Source: Paenibacillus sp. BJ-4
Lineage (GTDB): Bacteria; Bacillota; Bacilli; Paenibacillales; Paenibacillaceae
Direction of reading: 5' to 3'
Length of the DNA stretch: 64,000 bases
Assembly: GCF_020404765.1 (NCBI RefSeq)
Contig: NZ_JAIVEM010000140.1
Coordinates: 186,001 to 250,000 of the forward strand
The stretch's first letter is position 1. Each line of letters opens with the position of its first letter. Positions 43,498 to 53,085 of the stretch are shown here, in pieces. Under the pieces are notes generated by a model. It did no database searches. It was not told the DNA's origin and saw only the letters and a program-made list of their open reading frames with translations. A program made the position numbers and the translations under genes.

Positions 43498-43623
43498 GAT
43501 TGGTTCACTGATAAGTCTCAAGAACTCCAACCAGCACCATGGGTGACCGAACCCAATAAAACAGAAGCCGTGTTGCAATCTTTTGATAAAGCCATGTTTC
43601 ACCTACAAAAATCTAATCGTTAA
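43498..43623 (+). pseudogene. decayed gene fragment, second piece
   Basis: A frame reading DWFTDKSQELQPAPWVTEPN, then TEAVLQSFDKAMFHLQKSNR, ends at TAA 43621. It lacks a start and lies directly after a terminator-like hairpin. It may be the tail of a separate lost gene. Confidence 0.4.
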
Positions 43624-43771
43624 AATTTCAGCGTGGTGGAGGGCCGATTATTTGAAAAGAAAGTTTTTAAAATCAATAGACAGCGTTTAATTCGATCAGC
43701 TCCTAACAAAAATGTGTCAAAAGGAAAATTGAAAAACTATGTAATACTTATTTTAGAAGGGAGGATTCGAT

Positions 43772-44131
43772 GTGAACAAGCGACTCAGAACAATTGTTGT
43801 TGTTTTAGGTCTAGCTGTTGTTGTCGGAGGGGTAATATCCGTCATACAAAATCAAACTTTTGCCAATGAAACCAAAACCCGGGTTAAGACTACAGACGAC
43901 TCTGACTGCCTCTCACCAGAGAGAAAGAAAGAACTAGAACATCTAGCTCAATCTAAACAACCCCACATCCTGTTAACTGAGCACGGAGATTTTTATCCAG
44001 TTAAGGTTCCAAACAAGTACCCAAGCGATCAGGTTGCAAATTTGGACAATGATGGAGAAGAATTAACAGCTAAGACAAAGCAGGTCATTTTAAGAAATTT
44101 CATCTACGAAAAAAAGGATATAAAAAACTAA
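43772..44131 (+). CDS. small secreted or membrane-anchored hypothetical protein
   Basis: 119 residues. A basic start and a hydrophobic segment (TIVVVLGLAVVVGGVISVI) form a signal peptide or anchor. The remainder is polar with one Cys (DSDCLSPERKKELE) and the segment LLTEHGDFYPVKVPNKYPSD. GTG 43772 follows AAGGGAGG by 7 bases. A clear terminator ends the gene. No family recognised. Confidence 0.65.
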   Translation: MNKRLRTIVVVLGLAVVVGGVISVIQNQTFANETKTRVKTTDDSDCLSPERKKELEHLAQSKQPHILLTEHGDFYPVKVPNKYPSDQVANLDNDGEELTAKTKQVILRNFIYEKKDIKN

Positions 44132-44141
44132 AGGTTTGTAT

Positions 44142-44172
44142 GGAACGTTCATTAGATTGGCGTTCCTTTTTT
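44142..44172 (+). terminator. terminator after the small secreted protein gene
   Basis: GGAACG (44142-44147) and CGTTCC (44161-44166) followed by six T. Confidence 0.75.
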
Positions 44173-44376
44173 ATTCTGTTTACGAGTGAAACGTTCTAGT
44201 CAATTTTTCTAAATCCATATTTCATGTTTGTGAAGGAAAAAAGGTAGGCTATATTGGAATAATATTGAATTAAAATCCTCATTTCGCTGTTCAAAGTGGG
44301 CTATGGTCTCTATAATGCCTTTTTAATTTCATGTAAAATGTAATGATTACCAAAATGAACAGCGATGGAGGAGAAC

Positions 44377-46929
44377 ATGGAGGATTTTAAAGATCGTTTA
44401 CATACGATTCGCCAGGAACAGAACAAGCTGCTCAAGGAGTATCAAACCTTAATTGCGGACTATGAAGCCTCGGATGTCATTCTGGAGAATGAGGTACTGC
44501 GACAAAAATTTGAGGAATATCAGGCTCGCTGTATTCAATTGGAAGAGCGAGTACGACATATTGAGCAGGAGAATGGGAAGCTGCGCACTTCGCTAACGGA
44601 GCAAATGCTGAGTGAAAAGGCGAATATGATCCGCATTTCCCGTGAAAAGCTGGAGACCTATTTTGCATCCAAAACAACAGAGGGGCAAAATCGGCTGACA
44701 GCCTTTGAGTATGGGGCTAAGAACCGGGTGGATCATCTTATTCAGCAAGCCACGCATGAACTTAAAGAGGATCAGGAGGAAATCGTCGCCAGATTGCGAC
44801 TGTTCTCGGAGGAGATCCGTGACCGAATCATGGAGCAACGTGGGCGTTTCCAAGAGGCAGAGCAAAAATTACTCCACCAGACGGCAAGCGAGCTCCATCA
44901 GCTCGGAGAAGAAGAGATCAGCGAAGAAACGATGCAGAAGCGCATCAAGCAGAATCAGTTTGAAATGAAGCTAGGCCTGAACTGGATCAACAAGCTGGGA
45001 ATTTTGCTCATTATTCTGGGTGTAGGAGCCGCCTTTAAATATTCATATTCGAATTGGTTTACAGGAAATATGAAGGGCGTAGCCTTCTTTCTGCTAGGAG
45101 CGTTGATGCTAGTCAGCGGTGAATGGCTGTACCGCAAGCAAAAGCAGACCTTTGCGCTCGGTATTTTGGGCGGCGGGATTTCCGTACTGTATGGATCTAT
45201 TTTTTACAGCTACTTTTTATTGGAAATCATAGGGATGTATACAGGCATCGGCTTATCCGTGCTGGTTACGGTAACCGCTGTGCTATTGTCGTTAAGGTAT
45301 GAATCGCGAACGATTTGCTCTTTTGGATTAGTAGGGGGATATCTCCCGCTGTTTTCCTATATGGCTGCGAACGGGCTGGAAGGGAACGCGGTTTATATCG
45401 CTATGGGCTATCTGTTTCTGTTAAACCTGCTCATTTTGCTCGTATCCTTGCGCAAACGGTGGGTCATTGTGCAATATATCAGCTTTTTGCTTAATACGCC
45501 TTTGATGATTGTGCTGACGTGGTTATCGGAAAGCGCCGCAGCGAGCATGCTGTATGCAGTTATTACATTTGCGATGTACCTCGGTATGACGCTGTGGGTA
45601 CCGTTCCGTTTGAAAGCAAAGCTGTCATGGCTGGATTTCTCCCTGCTGGCTCTGAATACCGTCGTGAGCTGCAGCGTTCTGTACTCTCTCTTTGGTGATG
45701 CGGGTCTGGATGATTACAAAGGCTTGCTGGCGTTCGTCTTTTGCCTGGTATATGGGGGATTGGGACGTTGGGTTAGTCGATATATTCCAGAGGAGAAACA
45801 GACCAAAATATTATTTTATGCGACTTCACTGACCTTTGCCATTCTCATGATTCCGTTCCAGTTTGGAGTCAGATGGCTATCCATGGGCTGGTTGATCGAG
45901 GCCGTTCTTCTGACATTGTGTGGGCGCCATTACCGATTAAAGGAATTGGAGCGAGCAGGCTGGGGCATTTTATTACTGTGTCTGGGTGCATTCTTCTTCG
46001 TCGATTTTCCTATATACCTGCTGTCAGGATTTGAGACGGATTATTTTGGGCTTAAATATACACTCATTACGCTGGGGATGTTGGTTGTTACTGTCTTTTA
46101 TGCCATTCAATTCAGCCGTCCGGATGCTTTCAAAAACAATCGTTTGTCCGAAATGCGTATTATGCAAGGATTTAAATATCTAACCTTGGTGAACGTGTAC
46201 TGCTACCTCTTGTATGAAGCCGGGCATTGGTACAACATCTTCGTGTCGGACAATTTTACACACTATACTTTATACAAGGTATTGCTGTACACCTGCGTAT
46301 CGCTGGTTTTGGCGTATTTCCTGCCTAAAGTGAAGCTGTTGTACGATCGGGTGATTCAATACTACAGCCTGGCTCTGTACGTTATAGGCTACGCGCTCGG
46401 ACTGTTGGCCACGGTAGCGATTCCAACCTTGAATGGAAATTACGCGCAAAATACGGCTGCTGATTATGTGGCGTTGGCGGTACTCGCCGCTTTTAATGTA
46501 TTGGTATTCTTCAGCAGCAGGGATTTCCTGAACGCACTGATGACACGCCATTATAGAAGCACAGAGCTGTATCCGGTCATTATGGGGGTATATTTGCTGG
46601 GCATTATTACCGCTTTCCTCGGAGTTCAGTTCCGTCTGGGGGATGCAGGCCTCGTGTTCAGTCTGGTATATCTGCTGCTGGCGATTCTGTATATCGTATA
46701 CGGCTTCCTCAAGCGATTGGTCTATATTCGCAGATTCGGCTTGGGATTGACCCTGCTGTCGACAGGTAAACTGCTTTTGTATGATCTACACCTGTTAACA
46801 TTAGGAGGCACCATCGTAGCCTACTTCTCCTTCGGCGTGGTGTTACTGGCGATTTCGTATATTTATCAAAAAGTATCCAATCGCATGGGAGAGGCCATTA
46901 TTAAGAAGGATGTCGAAAAAGAAATGTAG
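44377..46929 (+). CDS. DUF2339-family multispan membrane protein
   Basis: About 850 residues. The first ~200 are a charged coiled coil (EEYQARCIQLEERVRHIEQE, and HQTASELHQLGEEEISEETM), followed by more than twenty hydrophobic segments beginning LNWINKLGILLIILGVGAAF. This coiled-coil-plus-many-spans layout is that of DUF2339 proteins, of unknown function. ATG 44377 follows GGAGG at 44367-44371. An ATG at 44365 is possible but lacks a ribosome binding site. Confidence 0.78.
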   Translation: MEDFKDRLHTIRQEQNKLLKEYQTLIADYEASDVILENEVLRQKFEEYQARCIQLEERVRHIEQENGKLRTSLTEQMLSEKANMIRISREKLETYFASKTTEGQNRLTAFEYGAKNRVDHLIQQATHELKEDQEEIVARLRLFSEEIRDRIMEQRGRFQEAEQKLLHQTASELHQLGEEEISEETMQKRIKQNQFEMKLGLNWINKLGILLIILGVGAAFKYSYSNWFTGNMKGVAFFLLGALMLVSGEWLYRKQKQTFALGILGGGISVLYGSIFYSYFLLEIIGMYTGIGLSVLVTVTAVLLSLRYESRTICSFGLVGGYLPLFSYMAANGLEGNAVYIAMGYLFLLNLLILLVSLRKRWVIVQYISFLLNTPLMIVLTWLSESAAASMLYAVITFAMYLGMTLWVPFRLKAKLSWLDFSLLALNTVVSCSVLYSLFGDAGLDDYKGLLAFVFCLVYGGLGRWVSRYIPEEKQTKILFYATSLTFAILMIPFQFGVRWLSMGWLIEAVLLTLCGRHYRLKELERAGWGILLLCLGAFFFVDFPIYLLSGFETDYFGLKYTLITLGMLVVTVFYAIQFSRPDAFKNNRLSEMRIMQGFKYLTLVNVYCYLLYEAGHWYNIFVSDNFTHYTLYKVLLYTCVSLVLAYFLPKVKLLYDRVIQYYSLALYVIGYALGLLATVAIPTLNGNYAQNTAADYVALAVLAAFNVLVFFSSRDFLNALMTRHYRSTELYPVIMGVYLLGIITAFLGVQFRLGDAGLVFSLVYLLLAILYIVYGFLKRLVYIRRFGLGLTLLSTGKLLLYDLHLLTLGGTIVAYFSFGVVLLAISYIYQKVSNRMGEAIIKKDVEKEM

Positions 46930-47091
46930 TTTTTTGTAGGATTACGTAGATATCAGACAATATGAAAATAAATTCGATAATAGTGAAAAATTTTGTATGA
47001 CCTTACATCCTACTTACGCTATAATGAGTAAAAATTATTTATGTACGCATGCTTATGTTTATGCGGAAGTAGAGAGAATGAGGGGGATATA

Positions 47092-48441
47092 ATGAGTTTG
47101 AGCAAGGGGCAGAATAGCCTGTCAGATAAGAATGAACGCTTCTCGTCAGCCGGATTCATATTGGCAGCTATCGGGAGTGCGGCAGGATTGGGTAACATAT
47201 GGAAATTTCCGTATATTACTGGACAATATGGTGGAGCTGCATTTTTCTTGTTGTTTATTGTCTGCCTGTTGCTTGTAGGTTTGCCTGTACTTTTAGCGGA
47301 GCTGGCGCTTGGCCGTGCGGGTCGGGGAAGTGCTGCTTCTGCGATGGTAAAAGTAGGCGGTCATCCGATTTGGGGCAAGATGAGTATTATGTTTGTTATC
47401 GTGCCGTTTGTTATTTTGTCGTTTTATGCCATTGTAGGAGGCTGGACACTGCACTATGCTGTAGAGGCATTTAGTGGAAATCTGTTTTCGAATAAGGATT
47501 TTGCTGGACAGTTTGCTTCCTTTTCCTCAGGCTACGCTCCATTGGTTTGGCTGTTGATTGTTTTTGCATTTACATCCATCGTGGTTACCCTCGGAGTATC
47601 GAACGGGATTGAAAAGTTCAATAAAATTTTGATTCCTGCCAAGGTTATTCTGCTGCTCGTGTTAATGATAAATGCGCTTATGCTGCCAGGCTCAGGTGCG
47701 GGTGTATCCTTCTTTCTGAATCCTGACTTCTCTAAGCTTAGTATAGAGTCTGCATTGGTTGCTTTGGGACATGCCTTCTTCTCGCTCTCACTAGGGATGG
47801 GGATTATGGTCACGTACAGTGCTTATGTGGATCGTCGACAATCGCTGGGTGGAGCCATGCTGGCAGTTGGTGGCGGGGATTTAATCTATGCGTTTATCGC
47901 AGGCATGATTATTTTCCCTACAACCTTTTCCTTTGGCATTAACCCGGCTCAAGGGCCGTCTCTGGTCTTTATTGCTTTACCGGCTGCATTCTCTGCCATG
48001 CCTTTCGGCGCTTTCTTCGGCGGTTTGTTCTTCGTACTGCTGGCGGTTGCTGCATTGGGTTCTATGGTATCCTTGCTGGAAGTACCCGTAGCCTATGTTA
48101 TGGAACGGTTCCGCTGGAGCCGGGTTCGTTCGGTTATCGTCGTATCTATCCTGTGCTTGCTGCTGGGTATCCCTTCCGCATTGTCCATGGGACTGGTTCC
48201 GGAATTAAAAGTTGGTGACAAATCCTTCTTTGATTTCGTTGACTTCACAGCCTCTAATATCTTCTTGCCGTTAGGCGGCTTGTTGATTGTTATATTCACA
48301 GGCTACTACTGGAAGACTGCGGGTGAGCATGCAAATCTCAAACCCTTCTGGTTCCGCGTATGGTTGTTCGGTCTTCGGTATGTTGCACCGGTCCTGATGT
48401 TGCTGGTCTTCCTGCACACCTCAGGAATTATCAAATTTTAA
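47092..48441 (+). CDS. sodium-dependent transporter of the NSS/SNF family
   Basis: About 449 residues with eleven to twelve spans. The first span carries FILAAIGSAAGLGNIWKFPY, the NSS signature that binds sodium and substrate (LeuT type). ATG 47092 follows AGGGGG, and the longer frame from 47041 adds an untypical leader. Probably takes up an amino acid or similar amine together with sodium. A terminator follows. Confidence 0.9.
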   Translation: MSLSKGQNSLSDKNERFSSAGFILAAIGSAAGLGNIWKFPYITGQYGGAAFFLLFIVCLLLVGLPVLLAELALGRAGRGSAASAMVKVGGHPIWGKMSIMFVIVPFVILSFYAIVGGWTLHYAVEAFSGNLFSNKDFAGQFASFSSGYAPLVWLLIVFAFTSIVVTLGVSNGIEKFNKILIPAKVILLLVLMINALMLPGSGAGVSFFLNPDFSKLSIESALVALGHAFFSLSLGMGIMVTYSAYVDRRQSLGGAMLAVGGGDLIYAFIAGMIIFPTTFSFGINPAQGPSLVFIALPAAFSAMPFGAFFGGLFFVLLAVAALGSMVSLLEVPVAYVMERFRWSRVRSVIVVSILCLLLGIPSALSMGLVPELKVGDKSFFDFVDFTASNIFLPLGGLLIVIFTGYYWKTAGEHANLKPFWFRVWLFGLRYVAPVLMLLVFLHTSGIIKF

Positions 48442-48452
48442 GCCAAACCAGT

Positions 48453-48492
48453 AAAAAGGTATTTCTTCCTAAGGGAAGGGATACCTTTTTTT
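48453..48492 (+). terminator. terminator after the NSS transporter gene
   Basis: AAAAAGGTAT (48453-48462) and ATACCTTTTT (48481-48490) pair perfectly around an 18-nt loop, ending in a seven-T run. Confidence 0.85.
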
Positions 48493-48710
48493 GTATATCT
48501 ATCACGACTTACCTAAGTGTGGAAAGGAGTGATATAATAAAAACATTGTCATTAATTTTAACTTCAATGAAATCATTACGATTATGAAGTTTTATATAAT
48601 GAATAAAAAGGCTATAGGGCATTGCACGGACGATGTGCAGGAGAGAGAAAGGGCAGAAGAGCATTGGAACAGACAGGGAGCTTGAATTTGCAAGAAGGAC
48701 GGCGGCTGAA

Positions 48711-50666
48711 ATGGAATTGAATCGGCTGTCATCACAACGTCGTTATATGCCAGGTTTGGATGGATTAAGAGTGCTGGCGGTCATCGCAGTCATTGTGTAT
48801 CATCTGAATCCGGACTGGTTGCCGGGTGGTTTGTTGGGTGTAGGCGTGTTTTTTACTTTGTCAGGGTATTTGATTACCGATATTTTGGTCAGTCAGTGGG
48901 ATACATATCATAGCTTTAAAATGAAAGATTTCTGGCTGCGTCGTGCCAGAAGGCTGCTGCCTGCCATGTTGACGGTTGTAGCTGTCATTGTCCTGTGCTC
49001 GTTGCTTTTCGATCCGTCGCGGCTTACCGCCCTGCGCGGAGATGTTCCTGCCGCTTTAGTCTACATGAGCAACTGGTGGTTTATTTTTTATCAGGTTTCG
49101 TACTTTGAAAGCTTTGGGCCACCTTCTCCACTCGGGCATCTGTGGTCGCTGGCAGTGGAGGAGCAATTTTATATCCTGTGGCCGCTGTTGCTGGCGTTTG
49201 GGCTAAAGTACATGCCCAAGCGTAGTGTGCTTGCCGGCTGGGTGACGTGTCTGGCGTTAATCTCTGCGCTTCTAATGGCCGTGCTTTATGTGCCGGGCAG
49301 CGATCCGAGCCGGGTGTATTACGGCACGGATACGCGTGGATTCGCTCTGCTCATTGGTTCAGCGCTGGCCTTGGTATGGCCGAGCGGCAAGCTGAAAGAG
49401 CAGGCATCTGCCAAGGCACAGTTGCTTTTGGACGGCATCGGCGCAGTTAGCTTGCTGCTGCTCTGTCACTGGGCGTGGGCCTCGAATGAATATGACCCGT
49501 CTCTGTATCGGGGCGGATTGTTAGGCATAGCACTGGTCACTGCTCTTGTAGTCGCAGCGTTGGCACATCCGGTCAGCCATCTTGGCCGACTGCTGGGACT
49601 CAAGCCACTGCGCTGGATTGGCGCCCGTTCCTACGGGCTGTATCTGTGGCACGTTCCGGTTATCACACTGACCACACCACAGGTGGATACCGATGGTGTG
49701 CATGTCACGCGAATCATTGTACAACTGTTAGCTACCGTACTGCTGGCGTCTCTCTCGTTTAAATATATCGAGGAGCCGATCCGCCATGGGGGATTCCGCC
49801 GTTGGATTGCGGGAATCCGTTCAGTGGTTCGTAGACAGGCACGATGGAGATGGATACCTACAACCGCAGCATCTATGCTTTTTGTAGGCGTTTTTGCAGG
49901 CACCGTCCATCTATACGTGGCGTCTCCTGACGCAACGATACAGGCGGCATCAAGCGATGAGAAGCCTATTGCGAAGTCAAAGGCGATGCCGCCGCTTCAT
50001 GGCACGGTATCCGTCGCTTCCAAGGAGCCCCAAGTCAAGCCGCCGCAAGCTTCCCAAGGCAGCAAGGTGCAGACTTCAGCGTCGACCGGGCTACAAACGC
50101 CTAATAATAAGGCGGTCAAGGAGGGGACTACCGATGATCTTACGACAACGTCAGATACTTCAACCCAACAGGCTGCGCCTAAGACAGTTGATGGCTCAAG
50201 TGTGACTGCGATTGGGGACTCTGTCATGCTGGATGTACAGTCGTACATTGAGGAATTCTTCCCAGGCGCTGTTGTAGATGGGCGGATCGGCCGTCAGATG
50301 GCGGAGGCGCCTGCCGTACTGGAGCAGCTGAGACAGAATGGGCAGCTGGGAAAGACGGTTATTATTGAGTTGGGCACGAACGGCGCTTTTACCAAGGACC
50401 AGCTATCCAATCTGCTGGACAGTCTGAAGGATGCGAAGCGTATTATACTCGTGAATACCCGTGTGCCTCGGCCGTGGGAGAGCATTGTGAACAAGCATCT
50501 TGCCGAAGCTGCGTCCCAGGACCCGCGAATCACGATGATCGATTGGTACGAAGCCAGCTCTGGTAAAAACACATACTTCGAACATGACGGAGTTCATTTG
50601 AAACCCAAGGGCGCCAAAGCCTATGCGTCTTTGTTGGCTCAGGCCCTAACGAAGCAATCTTCATAA
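48711..50666 (+). CDS. OatA-like peptidoglycan/polysaccharide O-acetyltransferase
   Basis: About 651 residues. Residues 1-370 form an acyltransferase-3 membrane domain (YMPGLDGLRVLAVIAVIVYH, then FFTLSGYLITDIL). A low-complexity linker rich in Ser, Thr, Gln and Pro follows, and then an extracytoplasmic SGNH esterase domain with AIGDSVMLD and EHDGVHLKPKGAKAY holding the catalytic Ser, Asp and His. It would acetylate cell-wall sugars. ATG 48711 starts next to the core. ATG 48633 in the same frame would add 26 residues without a good ribosome binding site. Confidence 0.85.
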   Translation: MELNRLSSQRRYMPGLDGLRVLAVIAVIVYHLNPDWLPGGLLGVGVFFTLSGYLITDILVSQWDTYHSFKMKDFWLRRARRLLPAMLTVVAVIVLCSLLFDPSRLTALRGDVPAALVYMSNWWFIFYQVSYFESFGPPSPLGHLWSLAVEEQFYILWPLLLAFGLKYMPKRSVLAGWVTCLALISALLMAVLYVPGSDPSRVYYGTDTRGFALLIGSALALVWPSGKLKEQASAKAQLLLDGIGAVSLLLLCHWAWASNEYDPSLYRGGLLGIALVTALVVAALAHPVSHLGRLLGLKPLRWIGARSYGLYLWHVPVITLTTPQVDTDGVHVTRIIVQLLATVLLASLSFKYIEEPIRHGGFRRWIAGIRSVVRRQARWRWIPTTAASMLFVGVFAGTVHLYVASPDATIQAASSDEKPIAKSKAMPPLHGTVSVASKEPQVKPPQASQGSKVQTSASTGLQTPNNKAVKEGTTDDLTTTSDTSTQQAAPKTVDGSSVTAIGDSVMLDVQSYIEEFFPGAVVDGRIGRQMAEAPAVLEQLRQNGQLGKTVIIELGTNGAFTKDQLSNLLDSLKDAKRIILVNTRVPRPWESIVNKHLAEAASQDPRITMIDWYEASSGKNTYFEHDGVHLKPKGAKAYASLLAQALTKQSS

Positions 50667-50708
50667 TTAGCAATCATACTCATAAACTTCTTTAAGCAAG
50701 GTAAGTGA

Positions 50709-50751
50709 AAAAGCCACCGGGAGTAGGTTGTCTCCTGATCCGGTGGTTTTT
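50709..50751 (+). terminator. terminator after the acyltransferase gene
   Basis: AAAAGCCACCGG (50709-50720) pairs with CCGGTGGTTTTT (50740-50751), ending in T. Confidence 0.85.
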
Positions 50752-50861
50752 CTTATTTTAGGTTGAGACTCCGAAGGGAAGCGCACTTTGTGGTAAAGTA
50801 ACCTATGTAAATATGTCTATATTCAGAGGATATCAAATGTGGTGTGGAGGTACATAAGCTA

Positions 50862-51818
50862 ATGGAAAAGGGCTATTCACATAGTAGGGTAAGCGAGCAC
50901 CGCTCAAAGAGGAACAGAAGAAGACTCATGTTGGTTGCCATTTTATTATTTGTAGTAGGTTGTATTACTTTTATTGCGATCAAGGTCTCAGACAGCAAAC
51001 CACCAGTGCAAACACAGGAGCATGCCCAAAAGACAGATTCCGTAGCGCATGATCCATCAAAAGTAAAAGCAAATACGGACTCCAAGGGTAAAGCAGCTAT
51101 ATCAAAAAACGAAACCGGCGTTGAAGACGGTGCCTTTGTTGAGAAATATTTAAACCAGCAAATGCTTGGGCAATTGCCGGATGGAGCTGATGGGAAAAAG
51201 GTAGCTTATCTCTCCTTTGATGACGGGCCATCTTTGACTGTAACTCCTAAAGTATTGGATATTCTAAAAAAACAGAAAGTAAAGGCAACCTTTTTTATCG
51301 TAGGAAAGGAAGCCAATGAAAATGAACATACCAGGAACATGATCAAAAGAATCGTTAAAGAAGGCCATGCGATTGGAAACCATACGTATTCACATAATTA
51401 TAAGTATTTGTATCCTCACAGGAAAGTAAATACAGACCGTGTTATGGAGGACATTGAGAAAAACAATCAGGTCTTAAAGAGTATTCTGGGGCCGGACTTC
51501 TCTACAAGAATGATCCGGTTTCCGGGTGGGCACATGACATGGAAGAGAAGAGATCCGCAGGGGATGGCTGCATTGGATAAAGTATTACTTCAAAAGGATT
51601 ACCATCAGGTAGATTGGAATGTACTAAACAAAGATGCAGAGGGTAAGCCCAAGAAAGCGGCTGCATTAGTAAACCAATTCATACAGTCAGTCAAAGGTCG
51701 GGAAAAGGCCGTGATCTTAATGCATGATACCTATGGCAAGGAAGAAACTGCAAAAGCCTTGCCGCAAATTATAGAATATCTAAAGAAACAGGGATATGAA
51801 TTTAAGATTATGAAGTAA
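50862..51818 (+). CDS. polysaccharide deacetylase (NodB domain), membrane-anchored
   Basis: About 318 residues. Basic start and one N-terminal span (LMLVAILLFVVGCITFIAIK), a Lys/Ser/Asp-rich linker, then a NodB domain from about residue 110. It has the metal-site motifs AYLSFDDGPSLT (first Asp pair) and IGNHTYSHNY (His pair), and MHDTYG near the end. Probably a peptidoglycan or chitooligosaccharide deacetylase on the outer surface. ATG 50862 is preferred over GTG 50844, which overlaps the GGAGG site. Confidence 0.88.
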   Translation: MEKGYSHSRVSEHRSKRNRRRLMLVAILLFVVGCITFIAIKVSDSKPPVQTQEHAQKTDSVAHDPSKVKANTDSKGKAAISKNETGVEDGAFVEKYLNQQMLGQLPDGADGKKVAYLSFDDGPSLTVTPKVLDILKKQKVKATFFIVGKEANENEHTRNMIKRIVKEGHAIGNHTYSHNYKYLYPHRKVNTDRVMEDIEKNNQVLKSILGPDFSTRMIRFPGGHMTWKRRDPQGMAALDKVLLQKDYHQVDWNVLNKDAEGKPKKAAALVNQFIQSVKGREKAVILMHDTYGKEETAKALPQIIEYLKKQGYEFKIMK

Positions 51819-51845
51819 ATAAGTTCTAAAGGATAAATGGTGAAT

Positions 51846-51890
51846 AATAAAAGAGGACGGGGTACCCCATGGCCCCCGTCCTCTTTTATT
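51846..51890. terminator. bidirectional terminator between deacetylase and GH105 genes
   Basis: A 17-bp perfect stem (51846-51862 with 51874-51890) with AATAAAAGAGG at its base gives T-rich ends on both strands of convergent genes. Confidence 0.9.
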
Positions 51891-51907
51891 GTAGTTTTGT
51901 AAGCCTA

Positions 51908-53035
51908 TTAGATCCGCTCTGCTTCACCCATCGCCTGAATAAAAGCTCCGATACCTTTAGGATCGTTGGTTACAATAGGCTCGCTGATATAGTAGGCGAA
52001 TGTACCGTCTCGACGATCCTTACCGCCCAAGCCGCTTACTTGCACCGTTTTGTTCAGATTCACGAGTCCTTCTTCAGTAATCGTAATAAATTCATCGATA
52101 ATTCCCTTACGGATGATTTCCGCTTCTTGACGATAATGCTCTGGCAGATAGCCTTTGCGCACGCCTTTGGCGATAGCATAGAGAATCATGCAGGAAGCGG
52201 ATGCTTCTAGATAGTTGCCTTTCACGTGACCCAGGTTGAGCACCTGATAAAAGACACCGCTAGCTTCATCGCGGACCTTCAGCAGGGCTTCCAGTGTTTC
52301 TGTCAGCATATTGATCAAGGCCGGACGATCTGCATGATCTTCCGGAATATAGTCCAGCACGTCAACGAGTGCCATGACGAACCAGCCTATGGAGCGTCCC
52401 CAGAAGTTTTTGGAGCAGCCTGTTTGCGGGTTGCACCAAGGCTGTTCAAGCTTTTCATCCCAAGCGTGGTAGAGCAGACCCGTTTCAGGATCACGCGTAT
52501 GCTTGTAGCATAGCTTGAATTGCAGGGTCACATCGTCAAACTCTGACGGATCTCCGAATTCGCGGATAAATTCAGCGTAGAACGGTGCACCCATGTACAG
52601 GCCATCCAGCCAAATTTGATATGGATAGATTTGCTTATGCCAGAATGCGCCCTCACTGGTACGCGGGTGTTTTTCCAGCTGGCTGCGTAATTGGTAAGCT
52701 GCCTTCTTATACCGTTCATCCCCTGTGGCACGATACAGAGAGAAAAGCAGCTTGCCGTTATTGACGTGGTCAATGTTGTACTCATCTACTTTATAGCGCT
52801 GAATCACGCCATTTTCGTCAACAAAATGATCCATATGTTTTTTTACATATTCCATATACTTGGGATCGCCTGTCAGTTCGCCGACCCATTCCAGACCTTT
52901 ATAAATGACACCATGGTCATATTCCCATTTTTCATAAAATTCAGGACTCCGTTCCAATACAGAGTCGCTCATGCGAACAGCCCAAGAATCTGTTTTTGTC
53001 GGATTGGCTGTTGGTTGTGATATTGGATTTGCCAT
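51908..53035 (-). CDS. unsaturated rhamnogalacturonyl/galacturonyl hydrolase (GH105)
   Basis: 375 residues of the YteR/YesR family, an alpha/alpha barrel that removes the unsaturated uronic acid from products of pectate or rhamnogalacturonan lyases. Signature IYPYQIWLDGLYMGAPFYAE (about residue 135) holds the catalytic Asp. GRSIGWFVMALVDVLDYIPE and GNYLEASASCMILYAIAKGV are also typical. No signal peptide, so it is cytoplasmic. It follows the GPH transporter gene that would bring in its substrate. Confidence 0.9.
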   Translation of the reverse strand: MANPISQPTANPTKTDSWAVRMSDSVLERSPEFYEKWEYDHGVIYKGLEWVGELTGDPKYMEYVKKHMDHFVDENGVIQRYKVDEYNIDHVNNGKLLFSLYRATGDERYKKAAYQLRSQLEKHPRTSEGAFWHKQIYPYQIWLDGLYMGAPFYAEFIREFGDPSEFDDVTLQFKLCYKHTRDPETGLLYHAWDEKLEQPWCNPQTGCSKNFWGRSIGWFVMALVDVLDYIPEDHADRPALINMLTETLEALLKVRDEASGVFYQVLNLGHVKGNYLEASASCMILYAIAKGVRKGYLPEHYRQEAEIIRKGIIDEFITITEEGLVNLNKTVQVSGLGGKDRRDGTFAYYISEPIVTNDPKGIGAFIQAMGEAERI

Positions 53036-53085
53036 GATACAGTCACCTCTTTGGAAAATGTTCGATCTTTGATCGTTGTTTTGGT

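Noticed and set aside
43772-44131. The small secreted protein after the second module was considered as a further signalling pre-propeptide.
   Set aside because: It is 119 residues, has its own ribosome binding site and terminator, does not overlap a receptor gene and lacks the MIKK-type start.
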